A stretch of DNA of 64,000 nt from Frankiaceae bacterium (GCA_035556555.1 DATMES010000021.1:1-64000); one strand, 5' to 3'; shown: positions 20,985 through 30,154, counted from the first letter of the stretch. Program-made: numbers and translations. Notes: generated by a model not told the origin, from the letters alone.

Positions 20985-22253
20985 ATGGAGCGTTTCCGCG
21001 TCGCCGGTGGTGCCCGCCTCGCCGGCGAGGTGCACGTCACCGGCGCCAAGAACTCCGTGCTCAAGGTGATGGCCGCGTGCCTGCTCGCCGAGGGCACGTC
21101 GGTGCTGCGCAACGTCCCCGACATCGGCGACGTGCCGATCATGGGCGAGGTGCTGCGCGGGCTCGGCGCGGAGGTCGCGGACGACGTTCCCGAGGTCCGC
21201 GTCACGGTGCCGGCCGAGCTCGGGCACGAGGCCGACTACGAGCACGTACGCCGCATCCGCGGCTCCATCTGCGTCCTCGGCCCGCTGCTGGCCCGCTGCG
21301 GCCGCGCTCGCGTCGCGCTGCCCGGCGGCGACGCGATCGGCTCGCGCGGCCTCGACATGCACGTGAGCGGCCTGCAGCGTCTCGGGGCGACGTTCGAGAG
21401 CGAGCACGGCTATCTCGTCGCGACCGCGCCGAAGCTGCGCGGCGACACGATCTGGCTCGACTTCCCGAGCGTCGGCGCGACCGAGAACATCCTCATGGCC
21501 GCCGTCCTCGCCGACGGCACGACCGTCATCGACAACGCCGCCCGCGAGCCGGAGATCGTCGACCTCTGCGAGATGCTCGTCGCGATGGGCGCGCGCGTCG
21601 GCGGCATCGGCTCCTCGACGCTGGAGATCGAGGGCGTCAACGAGCTCTCGCCGACGACGCACGACACCGTGGCCGACCGGATCGTGGCGGGGACGTTCGC
21701 GATCGGCGCGGTCATGACGCGGGGCGACGTGACGGTGCGCGACGCGCGCGCCGACCACCTGCGGCTGCCGCTGGACAAGCTCGTGCAGTGCGGCGCCGAC
21801 GTCGAGCTGCTGCCGGACGGCTTCCGCGTCTCGATGGACCGCCGCCCGGCGGCAGCCGACGTCGTGACGCTGCCGTACCCGGGGTTCCCCACGGACCTCC
21901 AGCCGCTCGCGATCGCGCTGCTCGCGATCAGCGAGGGGGCGGCGTTCGTGACGGAGAACATCTTCGAGGGCCGCTTCATGTTCATCGACGAGCTCGTACG
22001 TCTCGGTGCCGACGTCCGCACCGACGGCCACCACGCCGTCGTCCGCGGCAAGGAGCGGCTGTCCGGCGCGCCGGTCCGCGCCACCGACATCCGCGCCGGG
22101 GCGGGGCTCGTCATGGCCGGTCTCGTCGCGGAGGGCGTGACGGAGGTCGCGGACGTGTTCCACGTCGACCGCGGCTACCCGGCGTTCGTCGAGCAGCTCG
22201 CGTCGCTCGGTGCCGACGTGACGCGCGTGGACGGCCGCGGGCTACTCGGCTAG
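20985..22253 (+). CDS. murA: UDP-N-acetylglucosamine 1-carboxyvinyltransferase
   Basis: 422 residues. First committed step of peptidoglycan synthesis, adding enolpyruvate from PEP to UDP-GlcNAc. The substrate-binding [14 protein letters not shown] is near the N-terminus. The catalytic loop reads [11 protein letters not shown]: the usual catalytic cysteine (E. coli C115) is D116. The same Cys-to-Asp change occurs in Mycobacterium tuberculosis MurA and gives natural fosfomycin resistance. It starts 24 nt after the divergent adenosyltransferase and overlaps the next, opposing gene by 12 nt. Confidence 0.97.
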   Translation: MERFRVAGGARLAGEVHVTGAKNSVLKVMAACLLAEGTSVLRNVPDIGDVPIMGEVLRGLGAEVADDVPEVRVTVPAELGHEADYEHVRRIRGSICVLGPLLARCGRARVALPGGDAIGSRGLDMHVSGLQRLGATFESEHGYLVATAPKLRGDTIWLDFPSVGATENILMAAVLADGTTVIDNAAREPEIVDLCEMLVAMGARVGGIGSSTLEIEGVNELSPTTHDTVADRIVAGTFAIGAVMTRGDVTVRDARADHLRLPLDKLVQCGADVELLPDGFRVSMDRRPAAADVVTLPYPGFPTDLQPLAIALLAISEGAAFVTENIFEGRFMFIDELVRLGADVRTDGHHAVVRGKERLSGAPVRATDIRAGAGLVMAGLVAEGVTEVADVFHVDRGYPAFVEQLASLGADVTRVDGRGLLG

Positions 22254-22529
22254 CTCGCCGTCCAGGTCCGCCAGCAACGCTTCGGCCTCGTCGAAGCGGT
22301 CCGGCGGGACGTACACGCCCACGAACATCGGCTGCTGCCGCGTGTACGTGTGCAGGCCCGCGCTCGCCGCGACCATCGCCGCGGGGATGCCGGCGGACGT
22401 GAGGAAGCCGTGCAGCGCCATCCCTTCCGCCGCGCTGACGGGCTCGCGGACGGCCACCATGTCGCCCGGCACGTTGGGCAGCACGTCCATCCGAGGGAGG
22501 TCCTCGCCGGGCTTCGTCATGACGTGCAC
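22242..22529 (-). CDS. Small DUF2007-like protein
   Basis: 95 residues. [20 protein letters not shown] and the C-terminal [17 protein letters not shown] resemble DUF2007, a small alpha/beta fold sometimes annotated as a putative signal-transducing protein. GTG at 22529 was taken because a GAGG lies 6 nt upstream; an ATG three codons later is the alternative. It is convergent with murA and overlaps it by 12 nt. Confidence 0.6.
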   Translation of the reverse strand: MHVMTKPGEDLPRMDVLPNVPGDMVAVREPVSAAEGMALHGFLTSAGIPAAMVAASAGLHTYTRQQPMFVGVYVPPDRFDEAEALLADLDGELAE

Positions 22530-22576
22530 GCTACGCCTCGTAGACTCGGGCGGAACCCCACGACGAGAGGCAATCC

Positions 22577-23434
22577 GTGGCGAAGAGACTGGCCGTCATC
22601 GGCGCCGGCCTGATGGGCTCCGGCATCGCGCAGGTCGCGGCGCAGGCTGGGTACGACGTGACGTTGCGCGACATCACCGACGAGTCGCTGGCGCGCGGCG
22701 TCAAGGCGATCGAGAAGTCGTACGGCAGGTTCGTCGAGAAGGGCCGCATGGCGGCCGACGACCGCGACGCGGCGCTCGCGCGCATCACGACGACGACCGA
22801 CATCGAGGCCGCGGCCGAGGCGGACATCGTCGTGGAGGCGGTGTTCGAGCGCCTCGACGTCAAGACCGAGGTGTTCCAGGCGCTCGACAAGATCGCGCGC
22901 CAGGACGCCGTCCTCGCAACCAACACGAGCGCCATCCCGATCACGCAGATCGCCGCCGTGACGAGCCGGCCCGAGTCGGTCGTCGGCACGCACTTCTTCT
23001 CGCCGGTGCCGATGATGAAGCTCTGCGAGCTCGTCCGCGGCTACAAGACGAGCGACGAGACGCTGGCGGCGGCGCGGACGTTCGCGGAGGAGGTCGGCAA
23101 GACCTGCATCGTCGTCAACCGCGACGTCGCGGGCTTCGTGACGACCCGGCTCATCGTGGCGTTGAGCATCGAGGCGGCGAAGCTCGTCGAGTCCGGCGTC
23201 GCGAGCGCGGAGGGCGTGGACGTCGCGTGCCGGCTCGGCTTCGGGCACGCGATGGGGCCGTTGCAGACGATGGACCTGACGGGCGTCGACATCATGGTCA
23301 ACGCCGCGCGGAACATCTACACGGACACGCAGGACGAGAAGTTCCACCCGACCGAGGGCCTGCTGCGCATGGTCACGGCCGGGGACCTGGGCCGGAAGAC
23401 CGGCCAGGGCTGGTACCCGTACGGAGGCGAGTAG
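22577..23434 (+). CDS. 3-hydroxybutyryl-CoA dehydrogenase
   Basis: 285 residues, the single-unit Hbd/FadB2 form. NAD-binding GAGLMGSGIAQ is at 9-19. The catalytic His lies in VVGTHFFSPVPMMKL. The C-terminal helical domain ends RKTGQGWYPYGGE. It oxidises 3-hydroxybutyryl-CoA or reduces acetoacetyl-CoA, and can feed crotonyl-CoA to Ccr (40319). GTG start with a GAGAGG ribosome site. The SCP2-like genes follow at once. Confidence 0.92.
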   Translation: MAKRLAVIGAGLMGSGIAQVAAQAGYDVTLRDITDESLARGVKAIEKSYGRFVEKGRMAADDRDAALARITTTTDIEAAAEADIVVEAVFERLDVKTEVFQALDKIARQDAVLATNTSAIPITQIAAVTSRPESVVGTHFFSPVPMMKLCELVRGYKTSDETLAAARTFAEEVGKTCIVVNRDVAGFVTTRLIVALSIEAAKLVESGVASAEGVDVACRLGFGHAMGPLQTMDLTGVDIMVNAARNIYTDTQDEKFHPTEGLLRMVTAGDLGRKTGQGWYPYGGE

Positions 23435-23436
23435 CG

Positions 23437-23865
23437 ATGCCGGTGTTCCCGAGCGAGGAGTGGCTCGACGAGTTCGTCGAGAAGATCAACGGCTCCGCCG
23501 AGTACGCCGCCGCGGCCGCCACATGGGAGGGCGACCTCGTCTTCGTGTACGAGAAGGAGCCCGACAAGGGCGTCGACGAGGACGTCTACGCCTGGCTCGA
23601 CCTGTGGCACGGCAAGTGCCGCGACGCCGCGCGCCTCGAAGGCCCGGACGACCCGAAGGCGAAGGGCGCGAAGTTCACGATCAGCGCGCCGTACAGCCGC
23701 TGGAAGTCCGTCGTGAAGAAGGAGCTCGACCCGGTCAAGGGGATGATGCAGGGCAAGATCAAGGTCAAGGGCGACCTGCCGACGATCGTGCGCTACGTCA
23801 ACGCCTCCAACGTCCTCGTCGACCTCACGACGACGGTCGACACGCAGTTCATCGACGAGGTCTGA
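23437..23865 (+). CDS. SCP2 sterol-transfer family protein
   Basis: 142 residues, single SCP2-type lipid-binding fold. Typical are the charged, Trp-containing strands (WEGDLVFVYEKEPDKG) and the C-terminal GMMQGKIKVKGDLPTIVRY, where an SCP2 domain ends on a strand and a helix. It likely binds acyl-CoA or another lipid. The ATG is 2 nt after the dehydrogenase stop. Confidence 0.75.
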   Translation: MPVFPSEEWLDEFVEKINGSAEYAAAAATWEGDLVFVYEKEPDKGVDEDVYAWLDLWHGKCRDAARLEGPDDPKAKGAKFTISAPYSRWKSVVKKELDPVKGMMQGKIKVKGDLPTIVRYVNASNVLVDLTTTVDTQFIDEV

Positions 23866-23867
23866 CC

Positions 23868-24278
23868 TTGGCCTCCGTCGTCCTGGCCGACCCGGAGAAC
23901 GGCGGCCTCGACGCGATGCTCGCGGGGCTGCTGACGGCCGCGATCGAGCAGCCGGCCAAGGCGGCGATGCTCGACTCCATGAATGGCACCGTGACCATCG
24001 CCGTGCCCGACGCCGAGGTCGAGGTCGGGCTGCGGTTCTCCGGCGGCGTGTGCCGTGTGCACCCCGAGGCGATCCCCGGCTCGAAGGTCCGTATCGAGAT
24101 GCCGTCGGACACCCTCCTCGGCTTCTCGACCATCCCGCTGATGCTCGGCATGCCCTCGGTGCTCACGCCGGCCGGGCGGGCGTTCACCAAGCAGGTGCTG
24201 ACGCGATCGGTGAAGATCAGCGGCCTGCGTCACGTGAAGCTCATCACCCAGCTCAACACGCTGCTCTCACTCGTCTGA
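23868..24278 (+). CDS. SCP2-like lipid-binding protein
   Basis: 136 residues. Fold clues match the gene before it: GTVTIAVPDAEVEVGLRFSG strands, then IEMPSDTLLGFSTIPLML and TRSVKISGLRHVKLI, which echoes the KIKVKG strand of SCP2 domains. No ATG is available; TTG at 23868, 2 nt after the previous stop, is the likely start. Two adjacent SCP2-type genes suggest duplication or a heteromer. Confidence 0.6.
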   Translation: MASVVLADPENGGLDAMLAGLLTAAIEQPAKAAMLDSMNGTVTIAVPDAEVEVGLRFSGGVCRVHPEAIPGSKVRIEMPSDTLLGFSTIPLMLGMPSVLTPAGRAFTKQVLTRSVKISGLRHVKLITQLNTLLSLV

Positions 24279-24296
24279 GGCCGCTCTCGAGGTGCC

Positions 24297-24352
24297 CTCG
24301 TTCTTTGAAGATCACCACGCGTGAGACCGGCGCTTGAGCTCCAAGGAACGAG
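24297..24352 (+). repeat. Dispersed repeat, family 2, copy R2
   Basis: Inverted ends CTCGTTCTTTG (24297-24307) and CAAGGAACGAG (24342-24352), with one mismatch in 11, enclose the core GAAGATC-ACCACGC-GTGAGACCGGCG (24307-24332). It sits between convergent genes and is the best-preserved palindromic copy. Confidence 0.8.
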
Positions 24353-24358
24353 CGCGAG

Positions 24359-25222
24359 TCAGAGCCACGCCAGCCAGCGGCCGTGCGCGTGCGCCCTGGC
24401 AAGCCGTACGCCGTCGAGCCACACCGCGAAGTCCTCGCCGTGGCCCTCGGCGCCGAGCCGGTGCACGCCGCGTTCACGGCAGACGCCGGCGAACGCCTCC
24501 CTCGCCGCGTCGTCCACGTACGCCAGCGTGGCCGTGTGCGTCACCACCGTCGTGAGGTCGTCGGGCACCTCGTCCAGCAGGGCCGGCAGGTCGCGGATCA
24601 GGTCCCCGCGGACGATGCGCGGCGGCTCCTGCGCGGCGACGTGGAGGGCGCCACGCAGCGTCGTGCGGCGGTCCTCGTGCTCCGGCCAGACGAGGCACTC
24701 CAGCCAGCGGCGCGTGTCGGGGTCGCGCGGGTCGAGCGGGTTGAGGTCGAGCCCCGCGCGCCAGGCGATCTCCGGCACCCGGGCGGGGACGGGCACGCCG
24801 CCGGTGACACTGCAGCGCAGCGTCACAGGGCCGGAGCCGACGCGGGTGCCGTCGTAGTCGTACGCCCAGCGGTCGTACAGCAGGCAGAGCCCTGCGCTGG
24901 CGCCGACCTCGACGACTGCGAGCGGCTCGGGCAGCGTCGCGAGGGCGGGGAGGAGCAGCGCGCAACGGCCTGGCTCGTTCGTCTGCACGCGCCGCGTCGT
25001 CAGCACCGCGCGTACCTCCGGCCAGTGCTCGACGGCCCAGCCGGTCGTCAGCGGAGCGTCGTACCAGCGGAGCGCGCCGAAGAGGAGGTGCGGCTGGCGG
25101 AGGCGTTCGGGGAGCGTCTCGAGCAGCGCGAGAAGACCGTCGTCGGCGACGACCGCGCGGGCGAGGGCGTTGTACGTCGGCGAGCACCCGGGGCTCTCGT
25201 CGGCCGCGAACGCCTCGTACAT
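24359..25222 (-). CDS. DUF2332 family protein
   Basis: 287 residues. The order of conserved segments (YEAFAADESPGCSPTYNALA near the N-terminus; LVVEVGASAGLCLLYDRW-like AVVEVGASAGLCLLYD; then GADxNPLD-like DLNPLDPRDPD) matches DUF2332, a methyltransferase-like family of unknown role that has a glycine-rich EVGASAG motif. ATG 25222 chosen; ATG or GTG starts up to nine codons upstream are in frame and would overlap the divergent NifU gene. Confidence 0.75.
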   Translation of the reverse strand: MYEAFAADESPGCSPTYNALARAVVADDGLLALLETLPERLRQPHLLFGALRWYDAPLTTGWAVEHWPEVRAVLTTRRVQTNEPGRCALLLPALATLPEPLAVVEVGASAGLCLLYDRWAYDYDGTRVGSGPVTLRCSVTGGVPVPARVPEIAWRAGLDLNPLDPRDPDTRRWLECLVWPEHEDRRTTLRGALHVAAQEPPRIVRGDLIRDLPALLDEVPDDLTTVVTHTATLAYVDDAAREAFAGVCRERGVHRLGAEGHGEDFAVWLDGVRLARAHAHGRWLAWL

Positions 25223-25247
25223 GGCCACGGTCTCCACGCCTGACATC

Positions 25248-25475
25248 ATGGACGGCGTGACGATCGACGCGGCGGCGGTGGAGCAGGCGCTCGCCGAGAT
25301 CCGCCCGCACCTGCACGGCGGCATCGAGCTGGTGTCCGTCGAGGGCGACGTCGTGCGCGTACGGATGTCCGGCGAGTGCGCCGACTGCTCGCTGCAGCAG
25401 GTGACGTTGCGGACCGGTGTCGAGACAGTCGTGCGTGCCCGGGTTCCTTCCGTGAAGACAGTCGAGGCGGTGTGA
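25248..25475 (+). CDS. NifU C-terminal domain protein (Fe-S cluster scaffold)
   Basis: 75 residues, a single NifU-like domain with the cluster-binding CXXC at GECADCSLQQVTL. It could carry or deliver Fe-S clusters. ATG 25248 (or GTG 25257). Its stop shares one base with the ATG of the downstream mutase gene, so the two are translationally coupled although no Fe-S enzyme is adjacent. Confidence 0.8.
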   Translation: MDGVTIDAAAVEQALAEIRPHLHGGIELVSVEGDVVRVRMSGECADCSLQQVTLRTGVETVVRARVPSVKTVEAV

Positions 25476-27448
25476 TGGCCGACAAGCCGTGGGTGATGCG
25501 GACGTACGCCGGGCACTCCAGCCCCGCCGAGTCCAACGCCCTCTACCGCCGCAACCTCGCGAAGGGCCAGACCGGCCTCTCCGTCGCGTTCGACCTGCCG
25601 ACGCAGACCGGCTACGACCCCGACGACGAGCTGGCCCGCGGCGAGGTCGGCAAGGTCGGCGTCCCGGTCAGCCACGTCGGCGACATGCGCGCGCTGTTCG
25701 ACGGCATCCCGCTCGCCGAGATGAACACCTCCATGACCATCAACGCGACCGCCATGTGGCTGCTCGCGCTCTACCAGGTGGTCGCGGAGGAGCAGGGCGC
25801 GGATCCCACGGCACTCGCCGGCACGACGCAGAACGACATCATCAAGGAGTACCTCTCGCGCGGGACGTACGTCTTCCCGCCCGCGCCGAGCCTGCGCCTG
25901 ATCACCGACATGGTGGCGTACACCGTCACCGCGATGCCCAAGTGGAACCCCGTCAACATCTGCAGCTACCACCTGCAGGAGGCGGGCGCGACGCCGGTCC
26001 AGGAGATCGCGTACGCCATGTGCACCGCGATCGCCGTCCTCGACGCCGTACGCGACTCGGGCCAGGTGCCCGAGGAACGCTTCGGCGACGTCGTCGCGCG
26101 GATCTCGTTCTTCGTCAACGCGGGCGTGCGGTTCGTCGAGGAGATGTGCAAGATGCGCGCGTTCGTCGAGCTGTGGGACGAGCTGACGCGCGAACGCTAC
26201 GGCGTCACCGACTCCAAGCAGCGCCGCTTCCGCTACGGCGTGCAGGTCAACTCCCTCGGCCTCACCGAGGCGCAGCCGGAGAACAACGTGCAGCGCATCG
26301 TCCTCGAGATGCTCGCCGTCACGCTGTCGAAGGACGCGCGCGCCCGCGCCGTACAGCTCCCCGCCTGGAACGAAGCGCTCGGCCTGCCGCGCCCCTGGGA
26401 CCAGCAGTGGTCGCTACGGATGCAGCAGGTGCTGGCGTACGAGACCGACCTGCTGGAGCACGACGACATCTTCACCGGCTCCGTCGTCGTCGAGGCCAAG
26501 GTGCGCGAGCTCGTCGAGGGCGCGAAGGCCGAGATCGACCGCGTGCAGGCGATGGGCGGCGCGGTCGCGGCCGTCGAGAGCGGCTACATGAAGGGCGAGC
26601 TCGTCGCCTCCCACGCCGAGCACCGCCGCAGGGTCGAGTCGGGCGAGCGCGTCGTCGTCGGCGTCAACGCGTTCACCACCACGGAGCCCAACCCGCTCCT
26701 CGCCGACCTCGACGCCGCGATCCTCACCGTCGACCCGGGCGTCGAGGCGCACGCGACTGACGCCATCAGGCAGTGGCGCGCGCAGCGCGACCAGGCCGCC
26801 GTGGACGACGCCCTGAACGCCCTGCGCGACGCCGCCAAGACCGACGCCAACCTCATGGCCGCGAGCATCGACGCCGCCCGCGCCGGCGTGACGACGGGGG
26901 AGTGGGCGAAGGCGCTGCGGGAGGTGTTCGGCGAGTACCGCGCGCCGACCGGGGTCTCCGCCGCGGTCGCGCCTGGCGAGGCCGGGGAGGAGCTCGCGGC
27001 CGTACGCGCCCGCGTCAAGCAGACCGGCGAGGAGCTCGGCCGGCGGCTGAAGATCCTCGTCGGCAAGCCGGGTCTCGACGGCCACAGCAACGGCGCCGAG
27101 CAGGTCGCCGTCCGCGCCCGCGACGCCGGCTTCGAGGTCGTCTACCAGGGGATCCGGCTCACGCCCGCGCAGCTCGTCGCCGCGGCCGTCGAGGAGGACG
27201 TGCACTGCGTCGGGCTGTCGATCCTGTCGGGCAGCCACCGCGAGCTCGTACCCGCCGTCGTCGACGGCCTGCGGGAGGCCGGGATGGGCGACGTACCCGT
27301 CGTCGTCGGCGGCATCATCCCCGACGCGGACGCGCGCGAGATGCGCGCCGCCGGGGTGGCCGCGGTGTTCACGCCGAAGGACTTCGCGCTGACGACGATC
27401 ATGGACGAGGTCGTGTCGGTGATCCGGGCCGCCCACGGCCTGGTTTAG
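25475..27448 (+). CDS. meaA: B12-dependent acyl-CoA mutase, MeaA/ethylmalonyl-CoA mutase type
   Basis: 657 residues. Domains: an N-terminal TIM-barrel catalytic part (1 to about 510) beginning WVMRTYAGHSSPAESN, and a C-terminal cobalamin-binding part (about 525-657) with the DxHxxG motif in GLDGHSNGAEQ, then LSILSGSH and VVVGGIIP. MeaA-type proteins, with RTYAGHS in place of the methylmalonyl-CoA mutase RQYAGFS, convert ethylmalonyl-CoA to methylsuccinyl-CoA. The Ccr product ethylmalonyl-CoA and the epimerase are encoded at 40.3 and 44.6 kb. A methylmalonyl- or other acyl-CoA mutase role cannot be fully excluded. Confidence 0.85.
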   Translation: MADKPWVMRTYAGHSSPAESNALYRRNLAKGQTGLSVAFDLPTQTGYDPDDELARGEVGKVGVPVSHVGDMRALFDGIPLAEMNTSMTINATAMWLLALYQVVAEEQGADPTALAGTTQNDIIKEYLSRGTYVFPPAPSLRLITDMVAYTVTAMPKWNPVNICSYHLQEAGATPVQEIAYAMCTAIAVLDAVRDSGQVPEERFGDVVARISFFVNAGVRFVEEMCKMRAFVELWDELTRERYGVTDSKQRRFRYGVQVNSLGLTEAQPENNVQRIVLEMLAVTLSKDARARAVQLPAWNEALGLPRPWDQQWSLRMQQVLAYETDLLEHDDIFTGSVVVEAKVRELVEGAKAEIDRVQAMGGAVAAVESGYMKGELVASHAEHRRRVESGERVVVGVNAFTTTEPNPLLADLDAAILTVDPGVEAHATDAIRQWRAQRDQAAVDDALNALRDAAKTDANLMAASIDAARAGVTTGEWAKALREVFGEYRAPTGVSAAVAPGEAGEELAAVRARVKQTGEELGRRLKILVGKPGLDGHSNGAEQVAVRARDAGFEVVYQGIRLTPAQLVAAAVEEDVHCVGLSILSGSHRELVPAVVDGLREAGMGDVPVVVGGIIPDADAREMRAAGVAAVFTPKDFALTTIMDEVVSVIRAAHGLV

Positions 27449-27469
27449 CGATCTCGTAGAGCGGGCACG

Positions 27470-27496
27470 CCGACCCCCGACTACCGGGGAGGTCGG
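27470..27496 (+). promoter_or_regulatory. Hairpin covering the ribosome site of the next gene
   Basis: CCGACCCCCG (27470-27479) pairs with CGGGGaGGTCGG (27485-27496) with one bulge. The right arm contains GGGGAGG (27486-27492), the Shine-Dalgarno sequence of the GTG at 27501. It may end the mutase transcript, hide the ribosome site, or both. Confidence 0.5.
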
Positions 27497-27500
27497 TCGA

Positions 27501-27872
27501 GTGGACGTCTGTGCGCGTACGACGCTGCCCTCCGCCGTGACCGCGCCCGCAACCGCCCGTGCCTTCGCCCGCGAGGCTCTCGAACGCGGCCAGGCCGAGG
27601 TGCACATCGAGGACGTCGCCCTCGTCGTCAGCGAGCTCGTCACCAACGCCGTCGTCCACGGCGACGGCGAGATCACCCTGAACGTCACCGTCGCCCCCGA
27701 CGCCGTCCGCGTCGAGGTCGAGGACCGCGAGCCCGAGCTGCCCGACCGCCTCGCCGCGGCGCTCGACGCCGAGTCGGGCCGCGGCCTGCTGCTCGTGTCG
27801 AGGATCGCCCGCGAGTGGGGCGTGCGCCCCGCGGGCGCGGGCAAGGTCGTGTGGGCGGAGATGGCCGGCTAG
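27501..27872 (+). CDS. ATP-binding anti-sigma factor-like protein (HATPase_c, RsbW-type)
   Basis: 123 residues, one histidine-kinase-like ATPase domain: VSELVTNAVVHG (N box) near 43-54, DREPELP (G1-like), and ESGRGLLLVSRIAREWGV (G2-like). Such actinobacterial proteins act as serine kinases or anti-sigma factors paired with STAS proteins. A STAS gene lies 7 nt away in convergent orientation. GTG at 27501 with GGGGAGG upstream. Confidence 0.85.
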   Translation: MDVCARTTLPSAVTAPATARAFAREALERGQAEVHIEDVALVVSELVTNAVVHGDGEITLNVTVAPDAVRVEVEDREPELPDRLAAALDAESGRGLLLVSRIAREWGVRPAGAGKVVWAEMAG

Positions 27873-27879
27873 CGCCGGG

Positions 27880-28200
27880 CTACTCGCACACCTCGAACGC
27901 CCGCCGTACCCCCGCCAGGTCCAGGATCCGCCCCAGCGACCTGCTCGGCGAACGCAGCACCAGCCGCTTCTCCTCCGACGACCACCGCCGCGCGCCCATG
28001 AGCAGCACCGCGAGGCCGCTGGAGTCGCAGAACGACACGCCGCTCGCGTCGATCGTCACGTCCGGCACCTCGTCGCGGTTGAGCAGCGTGAGGAACGCCT
28101 CCCGCAACGCGGGGGCGGTCGCGACGTCGAGCTCCCCGGACACCGTGATGACGGCGTCCGGGTCGGTCGTATAGGTGACGGTCAGGCCGGGCTGCTGCAC
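27880..28200 (-). CDS. STAS-domain anti-sigma factor antagonist
   Basis: 106 residues. ITVSGELDVATAPALREAF and the phospho-acceptor region VSFCDSSGLAVLL (the serine pair after Asp) match SpoIIAA/RsbV-type antagonists. The phosphorylatable serine is kept, unlike in the STAS-like gene at 16506. Likely partner of the ATPase gene that ends 7 nt away, although the two are on opposite strands. GTG start at 28200. Confidence 0.88.
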   Translation of the reverse strand: MQQPGLTVTYTTDPDAVITVSGELDVATAPALREAFLTLLNRDEVPDVTIDASGVSFCDSSGLAVLLMGARRWSSEEKRLVLRSPSRSLGRILDLAGVRRAFEVCE

Positions 28201-28358
28201 GAAGCCTCGGTTCTACGAGGGGCAGGTGGGCTGGGGGGCTCAACCGACACCGTTCCTATACGTCCGCGCGCCCCGGCGCAACAGTGGACGGATTTCTGCC
28301 GCCCGCCACGCGGGTGGGACACTGCGGTCCGCTCGGACGGTCGTACGTGGAGGCGCGC

Positions 28359-30131
28359 GTGGCACGGGAGTTCCGCAAGGTCGGCGTGGTCGGGCTCGGC
28401 ACCATGGGTGCGGGCATCGCCGAGGTCCTGGCCCGCAACGGCCTGCACGTCGTCGGCGTCGAGCCGACCGACACCGGGCTCGAACGCGGCCGCGGCCACA
28501 TGGACCACTCCACGAGCCGTGCGGTGTCCCGCGGCAAGCTCAGCGAGGACGACCGCGACGCGCTGTTCGAGCGGATCGAGTTCACCACCGAGCTCGAACG
28601 CCTCCACGACTGCGACCTCGTCGTCGAGGCCATTCCCGAGCACCTCAGCCTCAAGGCCGACCTGTTCGCGCGGCTCGACAAGATCTGCCTGCCGGAGACG
28701 ATCCTCGCGACCAACACGTCCGCGCTGTCGGTCACCGAGATCGCCGTCGCGACGCAGCGCCCCAGCCGCGTCATCGGCATGCACTTCTTCAACCCGGCGC
28801 CGGTCATGGCCCTGGTCGAGATCGTGCGCTCGGTCATCACCGACCAGGAGGTCGTCGACGACGTCGAGGCGCTCGTCGCGCGCATCGGCAAGACCGACGT
28901 GACCATCGGCGACCGCGCCGGCTTCATCGCCAACGCGCTGCTCTTCGGCTACCTCAACAACGCCGTCCGCATGCTGGAGTCCCGCTACGCCACCGCCGAG
29001 GACATCGACGCGGCCATGCGCTTCGGCTGCGGCCACCCCATGGGGCCGCTCGCGCTGCTCGACCTCATCGGCCTCGACTCGGCGTACGAGATCCTCGACA
29101 CGATGTACCACCAGTCGCGCGACCACCTGCACGCCCCGTCGCCGATCCTCAAGCAGCTCGTCACCGCGGGGTTCCTCGGGCGCAAGACCGGGCGCGGCTT
29201 CTACACGTACGAGAGCGCCGACTCCGGCAAGGTCGTGTCGTCGGCCGCCGCCGCGGAGACCGCCGAGCCGCTGCGCCGGGTCGGCCGCATCGGCGTCGTC
29301 GGCACCGGCACCATGGCGTCCGGCATCGTCGAGGTCTGCGCCAAGGCGGGGTACGACGTCGTCTACCGCGCGCGGTCCGCCGACAAGACCGCGGCGACGC
29401 GCAAGGCGTTGGAGAAGTCGCTGGAGAAGGCCGTGCAGCGCGGCAAGCTCTCCGAGGAGGACAGGGACGCCGCGCTCGCCCGCGTCACCGGCACCGAGGC
29501 GCTGGACGACCTCGCCGACTGCGACCTCGTCATCGAGGCGGTGGTGGAGGACCTCGACGTCAAGCGCGCGCTGTTCGCGGCGCTGGACGAGGTCGTCAAG
29601 CCCGGCGCGATCCTCGCGACGACGACCAGCTCGCTGCCCGTCATCGAGTGCGCCGCCGCGACGTCGCGCCCAGAGGACGTCGTCGGCATGCACTTCTTCA
29701 ACTCCGCGCCGGTCATGAAGCTCGTCGAGATCGTGCCGACGATCCGTACGTCCGCCGACACCGTCGCCGTCGCCCGCGCGCTGTCCACCGCGGTCGGCAA
29801 GCACCCGGTGGTCTGCGGCGACCGCGCGGGGTTCATCGTCAACGCGCTGCTGTTCCCGTACCTCAACGACGCCGTGAAGATGCTCGAGGACCACTACAGC
29901 GACGTCGACGACATCGACTACGCGATGAAGCTCGGCTGCGGACACCCCATGGGGCCGTTCGAGCTGCTCGACGTCGTCGGTCTCGACGTCGCGCTGGCGA
30001 TCCAGCAGACGCTGTACCTGGAGTTCCGCGAGCCCGGCTTCGCGCCGGCTCCGCTGCTCGAGCACCTCGTCACGGCGGGATATCTCGGCCGCAAGTCGGG
30101 TCGCGGCTTCCGTGACTATTCGGCGCGATGA
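28359..30131 (+). CDS. 3-hydroxyacyl-CoA dehydrogenase, two tandem units
   Basis: 590 residues made of two complete Hbd-like units. Unit 1 (about 1-285) has VGVVGLGTMGAGIAEV and VIGMHFFNPAPVM. Unit 2 (about 308-590) has IGVVGTGTMASGIVEV and VVGMHFFNSAPVM. Both keep the NAD-binding GxGxxxxG motif, the catalytic-His region and the C-terminal CGHPMGP dimerisation motif. No crotonase domain is attached. GTG at 28359 was chosen because GGAGG lies 5 nt upstream; upstream in-frame codons lack a ribosome site. Likely roles are fatty-acid oxidation or 3-hydroxybutyryl-CoA turnover. Confidence 0.9.
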   Translation: MAREFRKVGVVGLGTMGAGIAEVLARNGLHVVGVEPTDTGLERGRGHMDHSTSRAVSRGKLSEDDRDALFERIEFTTELERLHDCDLVVEAIPEHLSLKADLFARLDKICLPETILATNTSALSVTEIAVATQRPSRVIGMHFFNPAPVMALVEIVRSVITDQEVVDDVEALVARIGKTDVTIGDRAGFIANALLFGYLNNAVRMLESRYATAEDIDAAMRFGCGHPMGPLALLDLIGLDSAYEILDTMYHQSRDHLHAPSPILKQLVTAGFLGRKTGRGFYTYESADSGKVVSSAAAAETAEPLRRVGRIGVVGTGTMASGIVEVCAKAGYDVVYRARSADKTAATRKALEKSLEKAVQRGKLSEEDRDAALARVTGTEALDDLADCDLVIEAVVEDLDVKRALFAALDEVVKPGAILATTTSSLPVIECAAATSRPEDVVGMHFFNSAPVMKLVEIVPTIRTSADTVAVARALSTAVGKHPVVCGDRAGFIVNALLFPYLNDAVKMLEDHYSDVDDIDYAMKLGCGHPMGPFELLDVVGLDVALAIQQTLYLEFREPGFAPAPLLEHLVTAGYLGRKSGRGFRDYSAR

Positions 30132-30154
30132 CGTAAGTACGCCATCCGGACACG

